From Lepeophtheirus salmonis (taxonomy: Eukaryota; Arthropoda; Copepoda; Siphonostomatoida; Caligidae), in contig NC_052132.2 in the NCBI RefSeq assembly GCF_016086655.4, forward strand, positions 10,914,805 through 10,978,804: a stretch of DNA of 64,000 bases, written 5' to 3'. The position numbers and the translations under genes were made by a program. A model generated the notes under the pieces. It saw nothing but the letters and a program-made list of their open reading frames with translations. It did no database searches and was not told the origin of the DNA. This document shows, piece by piece, positions 46,111 to 57,684 of this stretch (positions are counted from its first letter, which is position 1; each line of letters opens with the position of its first letter).

Positions 46111-48006
46111 AATAAGTGCAGAGCTCAAATTGCATACTACAAAAATATTAAACACGTTTTACTTCATATTTTCTATAACTCTATATATAATACTGATTAA
46201 AGATCTATATAAGTTTTTTTGTTTCGTGTTTTAATACATTAAAAGATAATCATACATACTAATGGTACTAAGCTCAAGTCAAGCCTAACTCCATAGACAA
46301 ATGATTTCATTCGGAACTCATGTACTATAGCTGTTGTTGGGTATCTTCAATCCCTAGATATCGAATTTTGAACGCATTTGATCCCTCATGATACGCAAAG
46401 AGCCAAAATATTTTTTAAGATCTTTCTGTATAATTGTTTAGGCTCAAATAAAAGAACACAATCAAGAGAAACCTTGAAAAAGCTAATCCATTGACGTATG
46501 GATATTTTAATTTGATTAAAAAGTAGGAAAAAACAATTATTACAAGGAGAGATTCGTTTAATTTTATAAGCGTTTGCATAAAGTCAACAAATATGGCGTG
46601 CTTAATTTTTAAAATGAGCTCGTGACGTTTAAAATAGAGAAAAATCAATTTGGAACAGCTGAAAAAAAATCGTAACAACCTATGTAACTTTACCGCTGGT
46701 AATTTTACCGTGTAAGCTTTTCCTTATAGAAAATTTTGTTGCATGTTATATTTGCACCTTTTTATGTTTTTATATTATATGTTCGTACTTTAAATTTAGT
46801 CTTTACTGTTGAAGCATTCCCTTCTTTCTATTAATTTAGTTTCATACATGTCTTCAGGCAGCAATTAAGATCATGACTATGAGTAATGTACACCTTGTCA
46901 ATAATTTATCTCGAAATATACTCATTATTCAGTATTTATGACTCCTAAGTCCATACAAATACTATTTTCTCTTCTTTTTTTGCATTTTTCTTATTTTTTA
47001 GATGTAGTCATAGATAATAAAAAGGCCTCATATATACTTACGGCAGAAAATCCAGGAAGTGAAATTCCCTTTGCCGTAAACATATACACGGCCAAAATAT
47101 CAGCGATAAAAATATTTCGTAAAATTACCGGACACACTTAGTAACTACATCATTTCAGCTGTTTTTAGCTGTTGTAGTTACTCTAAAAGACCAATAACGA
47201 CCGCTATCAAGACTGAAAAACTCTATGAGGACCGAACTTGTATGACTGAAGTCTTTGTTTTACCGATGCACACTATGTAGGTGTACCTTTTTTTTTGTAT
47301 TTATTATCTAATCAACTTATTTTGATAAAACTTTTAAGAAGGTTATAACATGTGCTCATTATTAAAGACTTTATTACTTTGTCGACCTTTTTCCAATTTT
47401 TGATCTCATTATTACTTTAGTTTATGATAGCCTTGGAAAAAAGATTAAGTCAGAAATCAATGATGACATTTCTTTTCCATTTTATTTTGTAATAATCATA
47501 AGAATGCTTTATAGTACTTGTCCATCGGGTGTCAAATTCTATATATTCACTGATGTTGAAATATATCAAAAGTTCTTTTTTGGTTTTTTAATGCAAATTT
47601 ATTTCTACAAAAAATGTAATTTATTAAGCCTATTTAATTTTATTGTTCTGAATCCTCCAAAGATTTCGTAATAAATAAATTTGATTATTTTTTAAAATTT
47701 TAATTATGTAGGAAAAATAACAATTAATCTCAAATTATAAATTACTTTTATAGTTGGACAATAAATATAGACTTCGGAATTTTAAGTAATTTTTTGGATC
47801 AAAAAGAGTGCTAAATTATTAAAAAATGAGCAGCAAAAAATATCACAAGGGCATTTTGTATTGTAAGTAAAATTCAGTTTGAAAAGGATAATTGAAAGTA
47901 ATTATTGTCGTTAATTATTTATCATAATTTATTGTTATGCATTGCTATATTAAATCGACAAATAAAGATTTTAGATAGATTTTCTTCCCCTTCTTTTTGT
48001 CTTCGA
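46111..48006. other. AT-rich stretch, one possible exon-like frame
   Basis: At 46938-47141 a frame follows a CTTATTTTTTAG run that would serve as a 3' splice site and reads KKASYILTAENPGSEIPFAV and IYTAKISAIKIFRKITGHT. I recognise no family. The sequence GGTAATTTTAC is inverted between 46698 and ~47130 and may mark a ~440-bp MITE instead. Confidence 0.3.
47140..47182. repeat. Imperfect hairpin
   Basis: The arms AGTAACTACATCATTTCAGC and AGCTGTTGTAGTTACT (reverse complement AGTAACTACAACAGCT) are separated by about 6 bp. Confidence 0.55.
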
Positions 48007-48549
48007 TCAGCATTTTAGTTTTAAACAAGCTACCATACCGTTTAACGTTAATATTAATAATAGAGTACATTTGAATTTGGCAAGATCTTCAGGAGTCTTG
48101 TTAGAATGAGACATCCTATCATCACCACTACTAATTATTCCAAACTTTTGCATAAATTTAATATTAGGATTTAGAAATTTGATAGAAAAGTGTTTCTCCT
48201 GTGTTGCAATATTCAAAGGGGATCTTTCATCAAGTCAATTTTGGGCTAAATTTCCCCTTCCTCAAATTGGCTGTTGTCAGAATCTAGCTACCTTCAATAT
48301 TTGACCATGCCTGATAGCATTATATACATTAGTAGTTTTACTTACAAAACGATTGTTTAATGATGGAAGGTTTTTAAAAGTGGATTTCCCCTCCAAATTT
48401 ATAATAAAAAAATCATCCAAAGCTGTTGTGTAATCTAACAAGAATTTAACTTTTCTCTTTTTATTTAATACCATTTTAGAAAGATTAGCAATTTGAACGT
48501 AAAAAAGGTAAAAAGGAGTAATTTTTATCGAAAAAGCCAAAGTAAACAA
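48007..48549 (-). pseudogene. Decayed coding stretch with ankyrin-like motifs
   Basis: A single minus-strand frame runs 180 codons, interrupted only by three TGA codons, all between 48222 and 48280. Both flanking parts are open (48549-48280 and 48216-48010). Ankyrin-style wording recurs: KVKFLLDYTTALDDF (V-x-x-L-L-x-x-G-A-x-x-x), INLEGKSTFKNL (x-x-G-x-T-x-L-x-x), YNAIRHGQILKVARF (A-x-x-x-G-x-x-x-x-V-x-x-L), DERSPLNIATQEKHFSI (x-x-x-T-P-L-H-x-A-x-x-x-G-H-x-x-I), and NKTPEDLAKFK (x-K-T-P-x-D-L-A). Spacing is close to 33 residues in places but not regular. It looks like a gene or exon that has died, or a retrocopy. No intron, promoter or poly(A) could be assigned. The ankyrin call is by eye only. 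Confidence 0.4.
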
Positions 48550-51500
48550 TTATTTGAGGGATTGTTCACAAATCTTTAGTCTGCACATAACAAATATTTA
48601 ACGTTCAAACGTTAAATACATTATAAAAACATCATTTGAATAATAGATTGTCTAAAATGAATTACATATTAACTGTAATTGTTTAAACAACCAATATTCC
48701 TAGAGCAAAAGTATTTAAGCCCATTAAAACTATTATAAATATAAACTGCATAAAAAAATCAATTATTATACTTGCTTCTAATTAGGGGAATGTAAAAAAA
48801 ATAACAGTTTCGTGAAAAGGAAATAAAAAAACTTTTGATGTTATCGTTCTTTGTTTTTTATTATTAATTCTTTAATAGATCGTCGGGGTATAAACATTTC
48901 CCTCTGGATGATGAATCCTCATCTATTATGGTGTAATTTTTAGAAAAATGCATTTCCACATGAAATTTTTATGAAGTTTACGGATTTCACTAAAATTTAT
49001 TTTATGGTTTTATTGACAATAAACCAGCTTAGAAATAAAAAAATAATTTGTAACTAAATTTAACTATAAGTTCTAAGGCCTTAAAAAAGAAAAACATAGC
49101 ATTTTGATTATCAATTGATTAGGGATATATCATAAACCAAAGAAATCTTAGGCAAATGTTTCTTATCAATCAGAATCCTTCAGTAATTTTAACAAAACTT
49201 ATGTTATCATTTATTTTTATTTTGCTATGAAAAAAAAGAAGTAATCTTGGACCTTAATTTTTGACCTTACATTTTTCAAAGGCCTTTGATATTTTTTTAA
49301 ATTTTAACCATATAAAAACGGAATATTTATATTTTTTAAAACAGACAAGTGGAAAATTTATTAATTTTGGTGGTAATGTCTGATTTATAAATATCTAATA
49401 TCAATTCATTTATTTATTATTTTTGTACAGTTATTATATTTTTCATTGACTGATGCCTTTAAACAAAATCAACTTGACAAGATATTCAATTACTTGAGCT
49501 TGATGATAATTCTTGAATATAAAAATAAAATTTCTAAATATTTGTATGCAAAAAATATCTTAGAAAAATATTTGATCAATAGATCAAAAAAGAACTATAT
49601 CATAAAATATACATTTTTAGTGCTGGTGCAATTTTATATTTCTTAAAATTGTCAAAGAAGTAAAATTTATCGATTTATGTAATATAACTATTTTTTTTTT
49701 TTTTTCGAAAAAAACATCGATTTTTTTACTTTGTATTTCTAGACAAGCTTACATAATTACCTTACATTTATTAGGCGTCGACGAACATTGTTCCAATGAT
49801 ATAAATTTGCTTTAATAATATAGAATATCCTCGAAACAAGACCTCTATATTACTTTTCGTTGTTCATAACCACATTCACACGTAGTTGCTCAATAATTCG
49901 ATGTACTCTCTTTAAGAATAAAATAATAATGCTAACAGCTTCATTCTTTTTTATGACATGCAGTACTTTAGTCTCTAGAGTGCTACCAAAATGAGTGTAG
50001 CTACACCCGGTCGTTGCTAAACCTAATCTAAAGTCAAATTCATTATTTTCCATAATGTACTTTTTTTTGTTTTTAATATGAAGTGCAAACTCGATGCTTC
50101 ATGGAAAACCCTTCCGAGATTTTATTCAATACTTAAGATTTACAGCCCTAAATATTTGATCTATATATATTTTTTTCTTTTTTAACGTGACGCTCTAAGC
50201 TATAGCTACACACACTCGTTATTGGAACTAATTTAAAGTCACATTCATAAGCAGAGATGTTCAAAATCTATTATAAAAGAGGCCCAGGTAAATTAGTGTT
50301 GTCAAAGATTAAGGAAGAACTTGAGGGATAGGATATCTCGCCTTAGACAAGACAACAGGTAGATCAATACATTACTTATTTTTTATTGAGTTAAAGTATA
50401 GGAAATTGTACTCGGAACGAGAAGACACCTGAACATGAGGAGTCGGGACCTGAAAGATCCGGAGTATGCGAACTCAGACTTAACCAGCATACTAAAAAGG
50501 TGGACCAAATACATTTCTGAGTATTGGAAACTCTAATCTTTTCCTTTTTATTATATAGAATGAGTAATTAAAAATTATTGATGGAATATGAAGAGGATCT
50601 ATATAAAGATGCAAAATAATTAATGATAATGTCAAATAAAGGTAGAATAGAGAATAATATTAAAATTATATTTTGATATTTTTTTTCTTATTTTTGTTGT
50701 ACTATGTAGGTTTTATTGATGAAAACTCTTTCATCAGTTCCCATTTCAGTTGAGCCTACAAATTTCCCTATAACAAAGGTTTTATATGGCATGAATGAAT
50801 AACGTTATCATTGTTGATTTATTGATTGTATTTCTGTTTTCATCCGTACCATTGAGAGTGGATTAAAGTGTTCGGCGTTGTAATCAATCGTTTTTGATCA
50901 TCAGAATTAAAAAACTAAATTTTAACTGTAGAGATATCGTAGTTTTGTCTAAGACAAGAAGATAATTATTTCCTAAAAATTCTTTTTTAATTTTTGACAA
51001 CAATACTTTAGTTTAGGACTTTGAGATGGAGTAGAGAGAAGAAATGACTTTACTAATATAATATTTTATTAAATTCTATACGATTTGGATGACTATCAAC
51101 GTGGAATGGGACATTGCAAGAGACATGTATTTTGTTCATTTCTGACATAAAATTAAAAGTATCACGATTCAATACTCCATATTCAACGATCTTCTTAGAA
51201 TGATATATAATAAAATGTGATGACTGTTGAGGTGCTCTTCTTTAAAACATTCTTCAAATATTTTAAGTTATAGCGTTAATTTTCGGTTTCTTTTTTTAGT
51301 ATAGCAGTGAATAGCATTTTGAACATCTTTGTTCATTAGTATGTATATTATACATTTGTGTAATCCCCTTTTTTTCTGTTTTTATATTACCCACTGAGCT
51401 ATATCTACATATGCTCATTGCTAAAAATGAGTGCTCCCAGACAGACAACTTTTGATTTTGTAACAGAAATAAAAATTATTTCAGAAAAGACGAGTAAAAG

Positions 51501-52389
51501 GAATACGGATTATTGAAATAGTGGTTTATTTTCCTGTTCATAGAGGTTTTTTTAATCAGTTTTTCTCAGAAAAATGAAAAATATATTGTATATAGACAAA
51601 AAATATCATTCTTTCTTAACCATGATATTTTAAGGAAATATTTGAAGGTCAATAATCGGAAAATTAAATACAATCATGAAATGCATATTTAGACGTTGAT
51701 GAGAAAAAATATTTTTTTGTAAAATGAAAATGAATAAAATTTTCTCACAAGTCAATTGATTATATTATGAATATACAGAATCTTTCCAATTCCTGAATGA
51801 AAAAATTGATGACAATTCTCGTTGAAGATAAATTAGATAGGTAAAAAAGCCAAGTCATCTTAAAGTCTCTCTGAATTAAAAAAAAAAAAATCTTAATAAG
51901 TTAAACCATAATTTATGAAATTGGACGGTTGGCCAGACCCCAACTTGCGACTGGGTAATTTTGCTAATTCCAAAATTTATTTCAACATGTAAACCATGGC
52001 CGTGAGCATTGCAAATTGCCTCAACTTTGTGCCGATTGACCAAGAAAGCTGTAGCAGGTTCACGTTTTATTTACATTTTTGCTCGTAACATAGATAAGGA
52101 AACTCCTGATTCGTCGTGAATCACTTAGTTTGTAAGCCTAGCTATTATTATTTTTGAATAATCATACCTTAACATTTATATTCGACACATCCTTTCATAA
52201 ATTTTGTTTTAAACGTATGAGTAAAAAATACTATTGTGGACCTACAGAGTGTACCAAAAACCTAAAATAAAATTTCATTTTAATTTAGCCTCCGTTATTT
52301 ATAATAACAATGTTTCATTCCACCACCAAACGACAGTTGAAACAAAAAATACCAAGTTATGCTTTAATACAGTGTCTCTAAGTGTAAAA
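48550..52389. other. AT-rich stretch with small duplications, no gene
   Basis: A diverged duplication is visible: GTAGCTACACCCGGTCGTTG...TCTAAAGTCAAATTCAT (49998-50042) and ATAGCTACACACACTCGTTA...TTTAAAGTCACATTCAT (50202-50248), echoed at 51402-51430. A GC-richer patch at 50410-50480 (GGAACGAGAAGACACCTGAA) is unexplained. No coding similarity was found. Confidence 0.4.
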
Positions 52390-52640
52390 ATGTCGGAGAG
52401 ACAATAAAAAAGGAGATTGCGTGTGCGATCTCCTCTAAGCCAATGTCAGTTAAATTATCCATCCGGACTATCACAACTTCAAGAAGCCCATTACGGCCCC
52501 ACACATCCAAGAATACCCAAAAATTATACAGTAACAATATGGCTGACTTCTGGGCTACACCAATGTGGCCCTCCTCCAGGCCTGACAACAACTCCGTAGA
52601 CATTGAAGTTTGGGACAATTTGGAGAAGAATGTCTGTGCA
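52390..52640 (+). pseudogene. Mariner transposase with N-terminal HTH fused to the C-terminal catalytic part
   Basis: In one plus-strand frame, GETIKKEIACAISSKPMSVK then LSIRTITTSRS (first HTH, with the recognition helix just begun) runs straight into PLRPHTSKNTQKLYSNNMAD, FWATPMWPSSRPDNNSVDIE and VWDNLEKNVCA. The last part carries the third Asp in the NSVDIEVW block and the HTSK of the second-Asp block, whose Asp itself is lost. The lineage is that of element A at 0.5-1.8 kb (MADFW...SPDLNPxDIAVW). About 200 residues of the middle are missing, with no frame change at the join. It is followed within ~60 bp by the start of another transposase. The minus-strand frame (52364-52648) is a shadow. 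Confidence 0.7.
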
Positions 52641-52694
52641 CCTTTCATTCAAATTTGTATTTGCTCTGAGCTGCTATCAAAGTTTGAAGTGACT

Positions 52695-53357
52695 GCATTT
52701 ATACATCGGCCTTCGTTGCCAAAATTCAGCAAATCATCAATGCGGACCAAGAGAACTGAATCAGGGTAATTGCTAGAGAAGGAGGCCAGTTGGAGTCTCT
52801 GATCTGGATTTGTATTCACTACAACTTTTGTCACTTATCATACAAGATGTGACATGGATAGATTTTGAAAAAAAAAGTCAAAGAAAAGCGCTTACGGCAC
52901 TCCCGGAAGCAAATCAAGGGGCTCCTGCTCACATTTCATCAAGACTGGCTCGGATGAGAAAAACTTTTGCCAGGATTAGAAGTCCAACAACCAGAACAAC
53001 AGGTTGTTGGTTTTCTTCCCAAAGGATTTTCCCATCGTCATACAGACTAAGTTCCCAGCCCAGGTCTTGATGTTCGGAGTGGTTAGCTCTGAAGGCCACG
53101 TAATGCCTCTTCATGTGTTCATTTCCCTAAATTTTCGGCCTCCAAACTAGCCAGAAATAAATCCCATTGATTTTTTTTGTGTGGACACGATCGAACGACG
53201 AAATAACCAAACTCCCCGCAACACCAAAGACGAATATTTGAGTTGGATAAAGAAGTAATTCCTGGATTTGCCAAGGGCCACAGTGGCAAGGGCATGCTTA
53301 CAATTTTGGCCTCGTATAGAGACTGTTATTGAAGTTGGAGGTTATTTTATTGAATAA
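52695..53357 (+). pseudogene. Mariner-like transposase pseudogene, shortened
   Basis: Plus-strand blocks in order are SAFVAKIQQIINADQEN, a stop, and IRVIAREGGQLESLI (second HTH region). A region rich in K and R (KVKEKRLRHSRKQIKGLLLT) follows. SDEKNFCQD holds the first Asp, then NNQNNR and FPIVIQTKFPAQVLMFGVVS and SEGHVMPLHVF. The sequence then jumps to LNFRPPN, a stop, PEINPIDFFCVDTIE (third Asp in NPIDFF), NTKDEYLSWIKK, a stop, LDLPRATVARACLQFWPRIE and VIEVGGYFIE, ending at TAA 53355-53357. The QDGAPAHT block between HVF and LNF is deleted. The N-terminal remnant at 9787-10026 belongs to the same broad lineage. Minus-strand frames here are shadows. Confidence 0.75.
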
Positions 53358-54235
53358 AATGAATTAGGATTCATCAAGCTTTCAGAATTAGGTTTTATTT
53401 TTTTAATTTGATAACTAGCTAAGAAAAGAAAAAAAAATCCACCATGTATAAGCTATCAATCCTTGAATTTTTAAAATTGGTAGAAATAATTAATAAAATT
53501 AACTAGTACCTAAGGAAGTGAAAATGTGAACATTTTGAAGCCTTTGAGGATACAATTGTACAACTTTTTTGTAGATTGTAGATATTCGTAATATCCTGTA
53601 CATTACAAACATATCCTTTTGATACACACGAATATTTATTGAAATACTTTTGTTTAAAAATTAAAACTAATTATACGCAGTTCTTAATTTATTTTTAATT
53701 ATATTAATTCTTCATGATTTGTTCATATATTTAGCCATTAAATCCAAGTTTAACGAATTTAATTAGCTGCTTAGGTTAAAAATATTTAATTTTGTTTTTC
53801 CCTTTGATATCTTGGATTATTCATTTTTTCTATGTGAGGACTGAGGCGGACAACGGTTACTTTAAATTGTAATAGTGTAGCTATTATTATATATAAAACA
53901 CACAACGTCATCAAAACTGAGGGATATTACTTTGATTCCCAGAATACGGATGAAATAATGAAAATTTCATGATTTTAATATGAGAATAATTAGTTATATT
54001 GTGTTGAAACACCAAAATCATGTTGTTAAGATTATATTACAGTAAGGATGTATTTTTTATCAATGTTATATATTTTTACAAGTACTTTTAGCATTTTAAT
54101 TTATATTTACGAGTGCAAGTTGATATAATAATTTAAAAAAAGGTATTATATTTAACCTAACCATATTTAAAAAAAAATATATACTAACATTGGGTTAAAA
54201 TTATATTTAAACTAATAAATATATACAGGGTGTTA
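53358..54235. other. AT-rich non-coding stretch
   Basis: Nothing recognised on either strand. Confidence 0.45.
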
Positions 54236-54299
54236 AGATCAAAGCAACACTTGTGCGCTCTGGCAATTTTTTTTTATGATGCAGCTATCTGATGGCGTC

Positions 54300-54320
54300 T
54301 TTTTTTTTTTTTTTTTTTTT
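54300..54320 (+). repeat. Poly(T) tract, 21 bp
   Basis: Uninterrupted T run inside element G. Confidence 0.8.
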
Positions 54321-54514
54321 GACAGGAACGTTGTTGGTATCAGGGCGACGGCTTCCCTTTTATAAAAAGGATTAAATATAAAAAGGTTGACTTTGCCATA
54401 TATCTGAAGATAATGGAGAAAATTGTGCTACATTGGATTTAGTAAATCGGTGGAGATCAAACATGTCACTGAAATGTCTTAGTGAGCACTGCTCTCACTC
54501 ATTTGGAAATAAAT

Positions 54515-54737
54515 ATGCCCCCCCCCCAGTTGTCCACATCTTAATCTGATCTATTAAATTGTCTGGGTCTACGTTGAATCTAAGGCAAATCGAACATCTC
54601 ATGCTATCAGAGACTCTGTGATTGCCTTAATCAAGGAAACAATGACTAAAACGCTAAGGAACTACCTCATCCATGCCTACTCCTCTTTCCAGGCATATAT
54701 CCAGGCCGTGATTGATGTTGGAGGCGGATACATCTAA
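54515..54737 (+). pseudogene. Mariner transposase C-terminal remnant (element G)
   Basis: After a C-run the frame reads PHLNLIYX(stop)IVWVYVESKANR where the family has S-P-D-L-N-P-L-D-Y-x-V-W. Both acidic positions have been changed. It continues TSHAIRDSVIALIKETMTKT, LRNYLIHAYSSFQAYIQAVI and DVGGGYI, ending at TAA 54735-54737. N-terminal and first and second Asp blocks are absent. Together with the retained left TIR it shows another element reduced to its ends. Confidence 0.7.
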
Positions 54738-55074
54738 TTATATATTTTCAACATTCAAATGTACAATTCAAGCGAATTTTCAAGTAAAACCTTAGTGATA
54801 ATTTTTAGATTTCAGAAAAATCCACCAATTTTTTTTAACATCCAAAGGATTTTGGAAATTTTTACATCTCCAGTTATCAAGATGGAGGGCGAGGATCAAA
54901 TACTAGAAACACGTCTCTGATTAAAGACAGTGAGGAATTACACAAGCTAGTAGAAAGTTTAAATACATAGAAAAATATTAATAGTTGGAGGGGAAGAAAG
55001 TGTTGCTAGAGATATACCAAATTCAGCCAAAATTTTATTTAAATAACCTGAATTATTAAGGGGAGACAGTAATC

Positions 55075-55225
55075 TCACAGAATATATTCAATGGAGGCTG
55101 TATTTTGATGACTATACAAAAATGGTAGGCCTTGAAAATGTTCTATAAGAAATACAAATGATTTATTTGAGACCAATTTTGAATATTGGATGTATCGAAG
55201 GATATAGGGGATTGAAGAAGAATTA
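55075..55225 (+). pseudogene. Gag-like fragment
   Basis: The plus strand reads EYIQWRLYFDDYTKMVGLEN then EIQMIYLRPILNIGCIEGY. The pattern (x-W-x-x-x-F-x-D-Y-x-x-x-x-G-L-x-x-x-x-x-x-x-Q-x-x-x-L-R-x-x-x) resembles the capsid-like N-terminal helices of gypsy Gag proteins of arthropods. One stop interrupts it. The call rests on this single block and on the RT fragment next door. Confidence 0.4.
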
Positions 55226-55249
55226 CATTAAAAAAAGACACTATACCTT

Positions 55250-55760
55250 ATAAATGGTATAATGCAAGAACAATACCTTTTGCACAAAGAGAAACAAATA
55301 AAAAAATTGGAAGATGAGGTAAAAAAAGTTGTTATTATACTACTGGGAAACAAGCTTACAGAATGTTCTCGCCCTCTAGTCGTAGTGGGACAGAAATCTG
55401 GAGGCATCATAAGTCTTAATGTCAATCTCAAAAAGTTAAATAAATTAGTAAGAAGACCACTACATCCAATGATAAGTCCTAAGGATATTATATCCAATAA
55501 ATATCATTGCGTAATAAATACTTCACTATTTTGGATGACATAAGGGGATATTAGCAGATACTATTGGATTGTGATAGTCAGTAATTTAGGATGTTTATTA
55601 CGCATGTGTGAAGATATATGTTCAAAAATAGGCTGATGGTATTAAATGCAACAAGGATTTGTTTAATAATATGATGGACCAAGCCTACGGTAGCATTAAC
55701 AACATGAAAAAACTTGTAGAAATTTTTTAGATAAATGAGAAATCTTCAAGGATCATATAA
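55250..55760 (+). pseudogene. Ty3/gypsy reverse transcriptase fragment
   Basis: One frame gives ARTIPFAQRE, then in the frame open at 55262-55543 LTECSRPLVVVGQKSGGIIS, VNLKKLNKLVRRPLHPMISP and KDIISN. The family reads T-E-W-x-x-P-x-V-V-V-x-K-x-x-G-x-x-R-x-x-V-D-x-R-x-L-N-K. The next frame continues YFTILDDIRGYQQILLDCDS with the first catalytic Asp (L-D-x-x-x-G-Y-x-Q-I-x-L), then GRYMFKNRLMVLNAT where intact elements have R-Y-x-F-x-R-x-P-M-G-L. The (Y/I)DD(V/I)L box is not recovered. The antisense frame (55228-55497) is a shadow. Confidence 0.7.
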
Positions 55761-56227
55761 TGAAGGGCGAAAAAATGTTATGAATCAGTACACAATTTGA
55801 AATTTCATAGAATAAAAAAAGTTTAAATTTCCCAAAGAATACGTCAAATACATTAAATACATTGCTGAAGAAGAAAGTATCAACATCGACCCTAAAAAGA
55901 CGGGGTTTTTTTAGGAAAAAATACAAAAGTAAAATTTACATAACTTGTTAATATTGAAGGGTTGGGCATTGATATAGGGAGTTAATTGTAAACTATAATA
56001 TTTATTTATGATTAATTTTATCGCAATCCCTCTTGAAGTATTTTATTATTATTTTAATCTGTATAATATTGTATTAAATTTTAATAAAATCCTAATAAAA
56101 ATAAATCCAAAGCTATCCACATTAACTTAAATTTTTAGTTTTTTTTTTCTAAATCTTCAGTTGTTTACAAAAATCAAAGTTTAGGAAAAAACAATATCAA
56201 AAATTAAATTTCATAAAAAAAAAAAAA

Positions 56228-56375
56228 AAATCAAAACTTAATAGCTAATCACAGAAATTAAAATTTAAAAAAAAATTAAAAAAAAAAAAAATTTAAAAAG
56301 CAATCAAAACTTATATAGCTAATTTCAATACAGATAAATTTAAAATTTAAAAAAAATTAAAAATAAAATAATTTT
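56228..56375 (+). repeat. A-rich tandem duplication, unit about 75 bp
   Basis: TCAAAACTTAATAGCTAATC and TCAAAACTTATATAGCTAAT start the two units. Both continue into ATAAATTTAAAATTTAAAAA-type sequence. Confidence 0.55.
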
Positions 56376-56759
56376 TTTACTAATAATTCAAAACAAAATG
56401 TTGAGCCTAAACTGTGGCCCTTTGGTAAAAAAAACAACATCAAGACTTCATTCCATTTCTTTTATTTTTCATTCAAAGTAATTTCCATTGTTTGAAATGG
56501 TAGATTGTATTGTCCGGGAAAAGTACGGCCAAAAACTCAGGGATTTAGATTGGCTAGTAGAAACGTCATAAAAATACAAAGAAAACTTGAAAATTAAATA
56601 TTCATATTATTTCAAAGTCCAACTTTTCCCTATTACACCGAGGCTGGAAGAGTATGAACTCCATTTAATGGATATCTTCGAAGCTGTTTCTGCTCAGATG
56701 TAGATTACAGGTGCATGATTAGGTCTTGGATTTATTTTTTCATTATATTTTATGCCAAA

Positions 56760-56880
56760 AAATGAATTCAAATTTCTTTCTAAAACTGAATTTACTCTGT
56801 TGAGATATTTTCTTGTGATATAAACTTTGATTTGAGCTTGATCGCTTAACATTTGGCACAACTTGTCTGCAGATGTACGG
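56760..56880 (+). repeat. Direct repeat 1 (with 58265-58400)
   Basis: The core TTTTCTTGTGATATAAACTT is identical at about 56810 and 58308, followed by TGATTTGAG or TGCTTTGAG. Weaker similarity extends about 40 bp upstream (AAATTTCTTTC in both). Confidence 0.55.
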
Positions 56881-57684
56881 CAATATTATCGCGGTAAAAA
56901 TCAATAGGACTTTTAAATAATATTTATTTCTGAAAACATATTGAAATAGAAATATCCAACCCTAATATAAGTTTATTAAAGAGAAAAATAATCAAGTAGC
57001 TTCAAAATAGATTTCCTGAATTTGGAATGAGATATTCGAAGATTCATTTACATAAAAAAAAACAACAACAATATTTAATTAAACAGATTTTGAGTTACAA
57101 AATTTAAAAATTACGTATTTATTATTTTTAAAATTTATTGATTTGAAATATTGGTCACTATAGAAATGCTGGGAGAATTCAGGTGAAGTATATTTTTGCC
57201 AATTTTCTTAATACTGTCTAATCATACTGTTTATTAAAATTAAAAATAAATTTAAGTGAACATATTTGGCAGTAAACAAAGAGATATGCAGTTTTTTTCA
57301 CTACAAAACGTCATAATAGTTAGATTTGTAGTCATTTATTAACTTTTTTGATGTAATTATTCCTTCTGATGTCAGTAACACATATATTTCTTTCTTTTTT
57401 TCTTTGCCATAAGGCATATCTGTATTTAATTGAATAATAGAACCAATCGATTAAATTCAAAGTAACACAAAATCAAAATGTTTCAAGGTGAGTCAAATAA
57501 AAGCAAAACTATTGTAAACAGTCAAATGGTTTATTTGATATAATATATTGATAACATATCCAAAATACTAAAGTCGGAGGAATTTTATTTGCATTCAAGG
57601 AATTTTGTGTTTTTGTCATGACTGCATTCATTATATATTCTTGCTTTCCTAATTTAAAAGGAATGACATCGGATTTTCTTAAGT

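Larger units (their letters stand above)
54236..54850 (+). mobile_element. Internally deleted mariner-like element G
   Basis: The left end after TA (54234-54235) is cagggtgttaagatcaaagc then aacacttg. The expected right end is only weakly seen (TTTTTTTTAACATCC near 54830-54847). The element contains a T-run (54300-54320) and a transposase tail; total length ~0.6 kb. Confidence 0.6.
54880..55930 (+). mobile_element. Ty3/gypsy LTR retrotransposon remnant (gag end joined to RT)
   Basis: A gag-like segment at about 55075-55225 is followed, after less than 60 bp, by a Ty3/gypsy reverse transcriptase segment at 55250-55760. In intact elements ~1 kb or more (nucleocapsid, protease) separates them, so the interior has been deleted. 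No LTRs, primer-binding site or polypurine tract were found. Confidence 0.6.
55931..57684. other. A-rich stretch with a tandem duplication
   Basis: A ~75-bp unit (ATCAAAACTTAATAGCTAAT...ATTAAAATTTAAAAAAAAAT) is repeated imperfectly at 56228-56300 and 56302-56375. A segment near 56760-56880 recurs at 58265-58400. No gene was recognised. Confidence 0.5.

Noticed and set aside
52649..53114. Two minus-strand frames of 61 codons
   Set aside because: Antisense to the mariner pseudogene at 52695-53357.
55228..55497. 89-codon minus-strand frame
   Set aside because: Shadow of the gypsy reverse transcriptase frame on the plus strand.
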